Part shown: in pieces, positions 7,645 through 13,559 of the stretch
Layout: each line of letters starts with the position of its first letter
Position numbering within the stretch: position 1 is the stretch's first letter
Assembly: GCA_025356695.1 (NCBI GenBank)
Contig: JANXSE010000385.1
Location: 1-13,923 of the forward strand
DNA: 13,923 nucleotides
Reading direction: 5' to 3'
Source of the DNA: Betaproteobacteria bacterium
GTDB lineage: Bacteria > Pseudomonadota > Gammaproteobacteria > Burkholderiales > SG8-41
The notes under the pieces: generated by a model
What the model was told of the DNA's origin: nothing
Databases searched by the model: none
What the model saw: only the letters and a program-made list of their open reading frames with translations
Position numbers and translations under genes: made by a program

Positions 7645-8049
7645 TTATGTGCATGGCAGGCCGCGGCCGCTGGCGTTCGGGAAATAACAGGCGCGCTCCA
7701 GTCCATCGCGGAACTGGGGCCGCACCGTCTCTTTGGCCACTTTGACGGCGGGCACCGGCGGTTTTGCTTCTTCAATCGTCGCAACCGCGGTTTCGTTGTC
7801 GAAGGCATTGCGCAGCGCGCCCAGCGTGCTACCGCCCATGATCGAACCGTGCGAAACGCCGCCCGCCACCGTTGCCGCCATTGAAATTTTTGCCAGCGGC
7901 GACAACGCAACGCCGCCGCATCCCTGCATGACAACAAGCATTGCGACAACCGGCACGCGGCAGAGAAACCGCTGGATTTTCAGCGCGGGCAAACCCGCCC
8001 TGTCCCGCCGCTGACCGGCAGTGCCGTATGCAATAGTGTCTGGTTTCAT
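7645..8049 (-). CDS. Small Gly/Ala-rich lipoprotein, function unknown
   Basis: From ATG 8049 the product has 134 residues. A hydrophobic stretch (PVVAMLVV) runs into VVMQGC, a plausible lipobox with C44, followed by a Gly/Ala/Ser-rich segment (AATVAGGVSHGSIMGGSTLG) and an acidic/proline part; two more cysteines lie near the C-terminus (C121, C133). The n-region before the signal is long (about 28 residues), so translation may begin lower, for instance at TTG 7992, which has AGGGCGGG just upstream. ATG 8049 overlaps the stop of a possible upstream ORF as ATGA and follows a run of seven A on the coding strand. I do not recognise the family. Three lipoprotein genes in a row before the barrel suggest several outer-membrane accessory subunits. 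Confidence 0.65.
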   Translation of the reverse strand: MKPDTIAYGTAGQRRDRAGLPALKIQRFLCRVPVVAMLVVMQGCGGVALSPLAKISMAATVAGGVSHGSIMGGSTLGALRNAFDNETAVATIEEAKPPVPAVKVAKETVRPQFRDGLERACYFPNASGRGLPCT

Positions 8050-8261
8050 TTTTTTCGGAGCATCCGGGAAGGCGGACGACACAGTCCACACTGCAGCCGC
8101 AGGCCGGGTTCAGGTGTGACGAACACACCACCCCATTCCGCGCCACCCGCAAACAAACTTGCACCGAGATCATCCGGCCGTATCAAAGCCGTGCCTATCT
8201 CTAAAAAGTCCGCTCGCAGAAGCAGTGCTGCGTCCGCCACTGGCACAGGGGCCACGCCCAT
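8046..8261 (-). CDS. Possible small ORF, 71 residues, hypothetical
   Basis: The operon has one real gap, 236 bases between the tetraheme gene and the small lipoprotein gene. An ORF from ATG 8261 nearly fills it and ends in an ATGA overlap with the next start. The SD is weak (GGGAAG, about 10 bases away). The product starts MGVAPVPVADAALLLRADF and has two cysteines near the end (CGLC). It has no signal peptide, no heme motif and no recognisable domain. In GC-rich DNA such ORFs arise by chance, so this is tentative; the gap may instead be untranslated. Confidence 0.25.
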   Translation of the reverse strand: MGVAPVPVADAALLLRADFLEIGTALIRPDDLGASLFAGGAEWGGVFVTPEPGLRLQCGLCRPPSRMLRKK

Positions 8262-8285
8262 GCCGGTGTGCTTCCCGGTTATGCC

Positions 8286-8939
8286 CTACTTGTTATGGCA
8301 GGCCAGACAGATCTGGCTGCCGGCTTCCGGCAGTTTCACCAGATGGCTCGTTCCCACCGTGAACGTGTTGTGCACGTCATGACAGGAGGAACATTCCATT
8401 TTGCCGTTGTAGAGCAACATCGAGGCGATCGTCCCCGTCTTGGTCTGACTGCCGGAACCGATCGTCACGTTCTTCGTACTGGGGTCGAACAGCGCCCCGT
8501 CTGCCGTCGCCAGCGCCGAGTTGTAGATAAACCCGATCGGATGATCGTCCGCCAGCGATGTGCCGAGGTTGTTCACGGCGGAAATCGGCGTGGTGCCGGT
8601 GACACCGCCGAAACTGTCGACCGCGACGGTGCCGTCGTGGCAGGACATGCACAGCTTCGACAGGCCGCTCGGTTGCGCCATCGGCCCGGCATTCAGCGTC
8701 GGGCTACTGTAGAGCGTATAAGTCTGCGTCGAATTGGCGTGTCCCCACAGCGGTGCGTCGGTCACCGAGGTGTCCGATTTGTGCGCAACGTGGCAGGCAA
8801 TGCAGATGCGCCCGCCGGACCAGTTCTTCGATGTGAAGTCATGCTGCGATCCGGTGATCGTCGCTGCCGAACAGCATTGCGCCACCAGCCATAACAAGGC
8901 GCCCGCCCACGATACAAGAACAGTGCGTGTCAGTTTCAT
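8286..8939 (-). CDS. Tetraheme c-type cytochrome, exported (first gene of the minus-strand operon)
   Basis: A 217-residue protein with a signal peptide (MKLTRTVL, hydrophobic to about residue 20, cleavage near CCSAA). It has four CXXCH motifs: CIACH at 46, CMSCH at 97, CSSCH at 183 and CLACH at 211, the last close to the C-terminus. Other shared histidines (QHDF near 33, DDHP near 133) are candidate distal ligands. The order ICxxCHxxH..APLW, LCxSCHDGT, DHP[IV], CxSCHDxH, CxxCH matches residues 48-210 of the 12-heme cytochrome at the end of the operon. The start ATG 8939 has a strong SD, GGAGGGATTT directly before it. It probably works in the periplasm or as an outer-membrane conduit subunit; no lipobox of normal form is seen, although a Cys pair lies at the signal end. 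Confidence 0.93.
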   Translation of the reverse strand: MKLTRTVLVSWAGALLWLVAQCCSAATITGSQHDFTSKNWSGGRICIACHVAHKSDTSVTDAPLWGHANSTQTYTLYSSPTLNAGPMAQPSGLSKLCMSCHDGTVAVDSFGGVTGTTPISAVNNLGTSLADDHPIGFIYNSALATADGALFDPSTKNVTIGSGSQTKTGTIASMLLYNGKMECSSCHDVHNTFTVGTSHLVKLPEAGSQICLACHNK

Positions 8940-8951
8940 AAATCCCTCCGC
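8940..8951 (-). promoter_or_regulatory. Strong ribosome-binding site of the tetraheme cytochrome gene
   Basis: The minus strand reads GCGGAGGGATTT immediately before ATG 8939. It is identical to the 12 bases before the CTG start at 3909, and serves as the internal reference for that unusual start. Confidence 0.8.
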
Positions 8952-9035
8952 TACATTGATATGCGAACAATGCCCCTCTCTCCAAGGACACTTGCGTGCA
9001 AGGCATAACACCTGCACGAAGCGAGCGCAGTATTG

Positions 9036-9061
9036 TTTGCGATTGCAAATGACGTCACGTG
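9036..9061. promoter_or_regulatory. Cluster of three short dyads upstream of the minus-strand operon
   Basis: TTTGC and GCAAA are perfect 5-bp arms around GATT (9036-9049). They are followed at once by the palindrome TGACGTCA (9050-9057), which overlaps CACGTG (9056-9061). The cluster is about 97-122 bases upstream of the tetraheme start, a normal distance for an operator or activator site. No known regulator is assigned. Confidence 0.35.
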
Positions 9062-9075
9062 CAAAAGTCACGCTC

Positions 9076-9122
9076 AACAATGTTTTTTGATTCGAATGTG
9101 TGATTGATCACGAAACAATGTT
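9076..9122. repeat. Two copies of the dyad AACAATGTT
   Basis: AACAATGTT occurs at 9076-9084 and 9114-9122, 38 bases apart start to start. Each copy is itself symmetric (AACA, A, TGTT). A shorter AACAATG lies at 8966-8972. The arrangement would suit a pair of repressor or activator sites serving the minus-strand operon; the binding protein is unknown. Confidence 0.4.
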
Positions 9123-9123
9123 C

Positions 9124-9144
9124 GTTGTTCATCGAATGAACAAC
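9124..9144. promoter_or_regulatory. Perfect inverted repeat, 9-bp arms with 3-bp spacer
   Basis: The arms are GTTGTTCAT (9124-9132) and ATGAACAAC (9136-9144), separated by CGA. It starts two bases after the second AACAATGTT. The short spacer and lack of a following T-run favour a protein-binding operator over a transcription terminator. Confidence 0.6.
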
Positions 9145-9195
9145 ACTTCATCATGTTCGCAAAGTCGATTTATTTATTCGTCAGAAAATATTATT

Positions 9196-9209
9196 TTGAT
9201 ATCGGTCAA
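9196..9209. promoter_or_regulatory. FNR/ANR/DNR-like box TTGAT-ATCG-GTCAA
   Basis: The site differs from the symmetric FNR-family consensus TTGAT-N4-ATCAA at one position (G for A in the right half). It lies 256 bases before the tetraheme start and 365 bases before the b-type cytochrome start, in the AT-rich core of the divergent spacer. An oxygen- or NO-responsive Crp/Fnr regulator acting here would fit an anaerobic respiratory role. Regulation is inferred from the motif alone. Confidence 0.5.
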
Positions 9210-9227
9210 TTTGACTCAACACAACTT

Positions 9228-9246
9228 CAGCGCGCACACAGCGCTG
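9228..9246 (+). other. Short hairpin in the leader of the plus-strand operon
   Basis: CAGCGC (9228-9233) pairs perfectly with GCGCTG (9241-9246) around the 7-base loop GCACACA. No T-run follows, so it is not an intrinsic terminator. If the plus-strand transcript starts before 9228 this would fold in its leader. Confidence 0.3.
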
Positions 9247-9399
9247 TGATTGCCGCTCATTGAGTTCAAACAAGCGTTGCACAAACACAACAACGCAATG
9301 CTCACAACCACCAAACGTGCGAAATGTCATAACAACATCGCAGCCGGCACATTATTCTTGTCCGCGCATTGCATGATGCATGCGGAAATTTTTGGCGAT

Positions 9400-9420
9400 G
9401 CATATATTGCGCATATATTG
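9400..9420. repeat. Tandem GCATATATTG, 11-bp period
   Basis: GCATATATTG at 9400-9409 is repeated exactly at 9411-9420, with one C between. The 11-bp period places both copies on the same face of the helix. It follows a small palindrome-rich stretch (TGCATGATGCATGC, 9369-9382). It may be a cooperative binding site or a bendable promoter element for the plus-strand operon. Confidence 0.35.
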
Positions 9421-9574
9421 TTTACCGCGACGGGCATTGAACACGGCCCGCAACGACCGCACACGTTGCTACCGCCGCCTCGACCGTCACGCGCGATCCG
9501 CGCACCACGCCGGCAACAACGCGAAGTGCCGCAACCATTGACCACCCCAACCGTGCCAAAGAATATTTGACGCC

Positions 9575-10435
9575 ATGAGTCTTCAGGCCACCATCAAATC
9601 CAGCGCCCCCGTCACGGTTGAGCCGTCGCTCGCGGCGCGCCTCTCCGCGCTCATGCGTTTCGCCATGTGGATCGCAGCAGCGGTCTGCCTGTTTGCCGCG
9701 ATCTGGTACGTGATCCGGTTTCGCCCCTATGACTCCGGCAGGGACATTGGCTACGCACTGGGTCTGACCGGCGGCACCACGATGCTCGGCCTGCTGCTGT
9801 ATCCGATGCGCAAACGTCTGCGCATCATGCAGGACTGGGGGGCGCTGAAGTACTGGTTCCGCTTTCACATGATCGGCGGCATCGCCGGACCGCTGCTGGT
9901 GATGTTCCATTCAACTTTTAGGATCGGCTCGCCAAACGCGGCGGTGGCGCTGGTCTGCATGTTGCTGGTGGTCGGCAGCGGCCTGGTCGGACGCTTTCTC
10001 TACCGGAAAATCCACCGCGGCCTTTACGGCAGCCAATTAACACTGAAGGAACTGCAGCAGGACCTGGAAAAAAATCTTGATGCGCTCGAACCGCAGTTGC
10101 AATGGTCGCCGGAAATACGGGCCGGCGTGCGTGGATTTATTGCCTATGCCGCAAGTCCGGCAGCCGTTTGGACAACCGGCGCGAAGCGGTTTTGCCTGAT
10201 CGGCTGGAAACGTCGCGCCACGCTGCGCTGCATCGCCGCCGCCTTCGCAAACGCAGGTGCAAACGGCGCACGCGTGCTCCCCGGCATCGACAGCACACTG
10301 CGCGCCGCGCAGCAGGCCGCCCAGTTGTCGGCTTACGAGCGTCTGTTCTCGCTCTGGCATGTCGTGCACATTCCGTTTCTTTGCATGCTGGCGATAACGG
10401 CCGTCATCCATGTCGTGGCTGTCCACGTTTATTAG
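9575..10435 (+). CDS. b-type membrane cytochrome with two His pairs (ferric-reductase/cytochrome b-like)
   Basis: A 286-residue protein with about five membrane segments (about 29-48, 57-76, 97-115, 121-145, 259-284). H98 and H112 are 14 residues apart in the third segment, and H265 and H279 are 14 apart in the last (H262 and H284 are also present). Two helices each with His spaced 13-14 apart are the hallmark of two stacked bis-His b hemes, as in ferric-reductase-type and related cytochromes. Basic loops (PMRKRLR; YRKIHR) place the segment of about 110 residues between helices four and five in the cytoplasm by the positive-inside rule. Its stop overlaps the next start by 26 bases. It probably moves electrons across the inner membrane between a cytoplasmic or quinone donor and the 24-heme protein. 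No strong SD precedes ATG 9575. Confidence 0.8.
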   Translation: MSLQATIKSSAPVTVEPSLAARLSALMRFAMWIAAAVCLFAAIWYVIRFRPYDSGRDIGYALGLTGGTTMLGLLLYPMRKRLRIMQDWGALKYWFRFHMIGGIAGPLLVMFHSTFRIGSPNAAVALVCMLLVVGSGLVGRFLYRKIHRGLYGSQLTLKELQQDLEKNLDALEPQLQWSPEIRAGVRGFIAYAASPAAVWTTGAKRFCLIGWKRRATLRCIAAAFANAGANGARVLPGIDSTLRAAQQAAQLSAYERLFSLWHVVHIPFLCMLAITAVIHVVAVHVY

Positions 10436-12245
10436 AACCTTTGGTACCGTTGTGGCGGCGTTCGTCGCACTCGTTATTGCAGCTGGCACCGCCGGCGCGC
10501 AAAACATCGAATCGGCGATCATGCCCGGCCGCGTCATTCAGGGCCACGCGAAACTCGAAACCGAGTGCAGCAACTGCCACGTGCGCATGGACCGGCAGGC
10601 GCAGCCGCGACTGTGCCTGGACTGTCACAAGGATGTCGCAGCCGACGTGCGCAACGGCAGTGGCCATCACGGCCGCCTCAAGGACCGCGAGTGCAGGCGT
10701 TGCCACACCGAACACAAGGGGCGCGACGCGCGCACGGTGATCCTGAACGAACGCAGCTTCGACCACACGCAGACCGACTTTGCACTGCACGGCAAACACG
10801 GCGCGATCGTCTGCGCGAGTTGTCACCGCGCCGGCAGCAAACACCGCGCCGCGCCATCGCAGTGCATCGACTGTCACCGCAAGGATGACAAGCACAACGG
10901 CGGCCTTGGCGCCAAATGCGCCGGCTGCCACAATGAAACCGGTTGGAAGGACACGCGCTTCGACCACGCCGGCACGCGTTTTCCGCTGCTGCTGCGTCAC
11001 GCGCAGGTGAAGTGTGCCGACTGCCACGTCAATCAGAAATACGCGAACACGCCAAAAGACTGCCTTTCCTGTCACCGCAAGGACGACGCGCACAAAGGCC
11101 ACTTCGGCGCGCGCTGCGAATCCTGCCACGAGCCGGAAAAATGGAAAGCGCCTTCGTTCAGGCACGACACGGACACGCGGTTTTTGCTGCGCGACAGGCA
11201 CCGCACGGTGAAATGCGACAGCTGTCATCGCAAACCGCTCTATCAGGCAAAGCTGGCGGTCAATTGCCTGTCCTGCCACCGCAAGGACGATCCTCACAAG
11301 GGCTCACTGGGCGAAAAATGCGAAAGCTGCCATAACGAGCGCGGCTGGAAGACGTCCAGTTTCGATCACGACCGTGATTCGCATTTTGCCCTGCGCGGCA
11401 AACACCGGACGGCGAAATGCGACAGTTGCCACAAGGACAGCGGCTTTCGCGAAAAGCCGCCGGCGCTCTGCAACGGCTGCCACGAACGCGACGATCGCGA
11501 GAAAGGGCACCGCGGGCAACTGGGCAGTCAATGTAACGACTGTCATAACGAACGCGGCTGGCGCGACACGGGTTTTGATCACGCCCGATCGCGCTTTCCA
11601 TTGCGCGGCCGTCACGCCGACGCCAAATGCAAACAATGCCACCAGACGCTGGCATTCAAGGATGCAAAAAGCGACTGCCTGTCCTGCCATGCCGCCGACG
11701 ACCGCCACAAACAGGGGCTCGGTCCGCGCTGCGACAACTGCCATGAGGCCAGCTCATGGAAGAAGACCAGCTTCGATCACAATCAGCGCAGCCACTTCAA
11801 ATTGAATGACGCCCACGCGCGAGCCACCTGCCAGGCCTGCCACAACGCGCCGGTTACCGAAAAAATCGTGCTCGCTGCGGAATGCGCAAGCTGCCATGCC
11901 AGGGATGATTATCACAAGCAGCGTCTCGGGCCGCTCTGCGCCGACTGCCACGACGCACGCGGGTGGAAAGGCGCAAAGTTCGACCACAATCAAAAGAGCC
12001 GCTTCAAACTCGACGGCGTGCACGTGAAGATCAGCTGTCAGTCCTGCCATACCGCACCGGTGACAGACCGCTTCACTCTGGGCACCGATTGCGCAACCTG
12101 CCATGGCAAAAAAGACGATGTGCATTTCGGCAGCTACGGCCAGCAGTGCGAGCGTTGCCACGTGCCGGACAACTGGCGCAAGATCATCAAGCGGGATCCA
12201 CTGCAAAGCCAGCCGCCCACCAATTCCGAAGGACGCAGGCCATGA
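10410..12245 (+). CDS. 24-heme periplasmic c-type cytochrome built of triheme repeats
   Basis: A 611-residue protein with a signal peptide (hydrophobic about 12-27, cleavage AGA/QN at 30) and 24 CXXCH motifs. An N-terminal module carries three (residues about 53, 69, 95; ends CHTEHKG). Seven tandem units of 67-70 residues carry three each. Every unit has the pattern FDH..F.L..H....C..CH...C..CH..DD.H...G..C..CH....W. Three extra conserved His per unit (FDH, the x-H before the first heme, DDxH) match the number of hemes, so all could be bis-His. Triheme c7-type chains such as the Geobacter dodecaheme GSU1996 are known, with four modules; this one would have eight. It could span the periplasm between the b-type cytochrome and the outer-membrane conduit (inference). 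Its stop overlaps the next start (ATGA). Confidence 0.95.
   Translation: MSWLSTFIRTFGTVVAAFVALVIAAGTAGAQNIESAIMPGRVIQGHAKLETECSNCHVRMDRQAQPRLCLDCHKDVAADVRNGSGHHGRLKDRECRRCHTEHKGRDARTVILNERSFDHTQTDFALHGKHGAIVCASCHRAGSKHRAAPSQCIDCHRKDDKHNGGLGAKCAGCHNETGWKDTRFDHAGTRFPLLLRHAQVKCADCHVNQKYANTPKDCLSCHRKDDAHKGHFGARCESCHEPEKWKAPSFRHDTDTRFLLRDRHRTVKCDSCHRKPLYQAKLAVNCLSCHRKDDPHKGSLGEKCESCHNERGWKTSSFDHDRDSHFALRGKHRTAKCDSCHKDSGFREKPPALCNGCHERDDREKGHRGQLGSQCNDCHNERGWRDTGFDHARSRFPLRGRHADAKCKQCHQTLAFKDAKSDCLSCHAADDRHKQGLGPRCDNCHEASSWKKTSFDHNQRSHFKLNDAHARATCQACHNAPVTEKIVLAAECASCHARDDYHKQRLGPLCADCHDARGWKGAKFDHNQKSRFKLDGVHVKISCQSCHTAPVTDRFTLGTDCATCHGKKDDVHFGSYGQQCERCHVPDNWRKIIKRDPLQSQPPTNSEGRRP
10758..12188 (+). 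repeat. Seven tandem triheme coding repeats, about 200 bases each
   Basis: Successive first-heme codons start at 10812, 11013, 11214, 11418, 11628, 11829 and 12036, giving steps of 201, 201, 204, 210, 201 and 207 bases. The fourth unit is the longest because extra residues follow its DD (DDREKGH). Units two to four are most alike (CHRKDD, CHNERGWK), which suggests more recent duplication or conversion there. Confidence 0.9.
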
Positions 12246-13540
12246 TCGATATTCCGTTATGGTCGGCCTACGGGCTGCCGCTGCTGCTCATACTGCTCTA
12301 CTACCTGCGCCATCTGCGACAGCGCGAGGCACGCTCGCTCGCCACGCTGCAGCGCTCGGCCGAAACCGGGCTGACCGATCCGCCCAGCCTGCATCCTGTG
12401 GTCGATCACAACATCTGCATGGGTTCCGGTGCCTGCGTCAGGGCCTGCCCGGAGGGAACGCTGGGCATCGTCAACGGCAAGGCGCACCTGATCAATCCGA
12501 CGGTATGCATCGGCCACGGCGCCTGCGCCGCGGCCTGCCCGGTGGAGGCGATCAAGCTGGTGTTCGGCACCGAGCGCCGCGGCGTCGATATTCCCTATGT
12601 CAAACCGGATTTCGAAACCAATGTGCCAGGCATTTATATCGCCGGCGAACTGGGCGGCATGGGCCTCATCCGCAAAGCCGCCGAACAGGGGCGGCAGGCG
12701 ATTGCCTCAATCGCGAAGAACCGTGCACAGGGCGATCAACTCGACGTGCTGATCGTCGGCGCGGGCCCTGCAGGCCTCTCGGCAACGCTTGCCGCGATGG
12801 AACAAAAACTGAAATTTGTCACCGTCGAACAGGAAGACAGCCTCGGCGGCACCGTCTACCACTATCCGCGCAACAAAATCGTGCTGACCCAGCCGATCAC
12901 GCTGCCGATCATCGGCAAGACCAAACTCGGTGAAATCTCGAAGGAATCCCTGCTGCAGTTCTGGCAGGGCATCGTCGAACGTGTGCGCATTCCCATCAGC
13001 TACGGCGAACGCGTCGAAAAAATCATGGCGGCCGAACACGGCATCCGGGTAAACACCGGCCGCCGCGAGTATTACGCGCGTTCGGTGCTGCTGGCGATCG
13101 GCCGTCGCGGCACGCCGCGCAAACTCGGCGTGCCCGGCGAGGATCTGCCGAAAGTGGTCTATCGGCTGATCGATGCCGAACAGTACCGTGGCAAACGCGT
13201 GCTGGTGGTTGGTGGCGGCGACAGCGCCATCGAAGCGGCAATGGCGATTGCCGGTGAAGACGGCACCACGGTCGCCTTGTCCTACCGTGGCGTTGCGTTC
13301 GGCCGCATCAAGACGAAAAACCGCGAGCGGCTCGAGGAAACGCTGCTGCACAGGAAGCTGCAGGTACTCCTCGACTCGAACGTCGTCAGCGTCACTGGCG
13401 AAGCGGTTCAGCTTGAGCAGAAAGGCCGGCAGATTTCTCTTGAGAACGATGCGGTGATCGTCTGCGCCGGCGGCATCCTGCCGACCCCCATGCTGAAAGA
13501 AGTCGGCATCAAAGTCGAAACAAAATTCGGCACCGCGTGA
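12242..13540 (+). CDS. Membrane-anchored ferredoxin/flavoprotein oxidoreductase, circularly permuted
   Basis: A 432-residue protein. Residues 8-24 form one hydrophobic helix followed by RHLRQREAR, so the rest should be cytoplasmic. Residues 52-105 form a double ferredoxin-like domain: CMGSGACVRACP (C59, C65, C69) and CIGHGACAAACP (C89, C95, C99), with Ser62 and His92 where second cysteines normally stand. Residues 122-155 (NVPGIYIAGELGGMG...QG) look like the FAD-closing motif usually found at the C-terminus of thioredoxin-reductase-like enzymes. Then come the FAD Rossmann motif GAGPAG (173-178) and an NAD(P) motif GGGDSA (324-329). The chain ends after AGGILPTP, where that FAD motif would usually follow. 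No CXXC redox pair is present, so it is not a thioredoxin reductase. It probably links NAD(P)H or ferredoxin to the b-type cytochrome. Start: ATGA overlap. Confidence 0.88.
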   Translation: MIDIPLWSAYGLPLLLILLYYLRHLRQREARSLATLQRSAETGLTDPPSLHPVVDHNICMGSGACVRACPEGTLGIVNGKAHLINPTVCIGHGACAAACPVEAIKLVFGTERRGVDIPYVKPDFETNVPGIYIAGELGGMGLIRKAAEQGRQAIASIAKNRAQGDQLDVLIVGAGPAGLSATLAAMEQKLKFVTVEQEDSLGGTVYHYPRNKIVLTQPITLPIIGKTKLGEISKESLLQFWQGIVERVRIPISYGERVEKIMAAEHGIRVNTGRREYYARSVLLAIGRRGTPRKLGVPGEDLPKVVYRLIDAEQYRGKRVLVVGGGDSAIEAAMAIAGEDGTTVALSYRGVAFGRIKTKNRERLEETLLHRKLQVLLDSNVVSVTGEAVQLEQKGRQISLENDAVIVCAGGILPTPMLKEVGIKVETKFGTA

Positions 13541-13559
13541 AACTCGCCGTGTCGGCGGC

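Larger units (their letters stand above)
8940..9574. promoter_or_regulatory. 635-bp divergent control region between the two cytochrome operons
   Basis: No convincing gene lies here. The middle (about 9065-9210) is markedly AT-rich compared with the flanking genes. The part from about 9210 to 9330 is rich in A and C on the plus strand. The region carries an FNR-like box (9196-9209), a 9-bp-arm dyad (9124-9144), a 12-bp dyad (9100-9111: GTGAT, TG, ATCAC), two copies of AACAATGTT, several dyads near 9036-9061 and a short hairpin (9228-9246). Both operon promoters must lie here, but no clear sigma-70 pair could be assigned. The long leader before ATG 9575 is unexplained. Confidence 0.7.

Noticed and set aside
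8050..8056. Seven-A run as a programmed frameshift site
   Set aside because: The downstream product needs an N-terminal lipoprotein signal, so fusion with the upstream frame makes little sense; no stimulatory structure was seen.
1160..8939. Identification as a classic MtrCAB/MtoAB metal-reduction or oxidation conduit
   Set aside because: No decaheme MtrA/MtoA-size cytochrome, no CXXC in the barrel N-terminus, and NHL lipoproteins are present; the analogy is functional only.
9124..9144. Intrinsic terminator at the 9-bp dyad
   Set aside because: The spacer is only 3 bases, the arms are AT-rich, and no T-run follows on either strand.
9250..9570. Open frame of 106 residues (TTG start) just before the b-type cytochrome gene
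   Set aside because: No SD, no signal or domain, and a proline/arginine-rich tail typical of non-coding GC-rich DNA. It ends 4 bases before ATG 9575, but this alone is not enough.
10404..11297. Long open frame on the minus strand opposite the 24-heme gene
   Set aside because: It is a mirror of the repeated heme codons on the plus strand; its composition is uniform and it has no start signal or domain, whereas the plus strand has 24 ordered CXXCH motifs.
12242..13540. Thioredoxin reductase
   Set aside because: No CXXC redox pair in the NAD(P) domain, an N-terminal membrane helix plus ferredoxin domain, and a permuted FAD motif.
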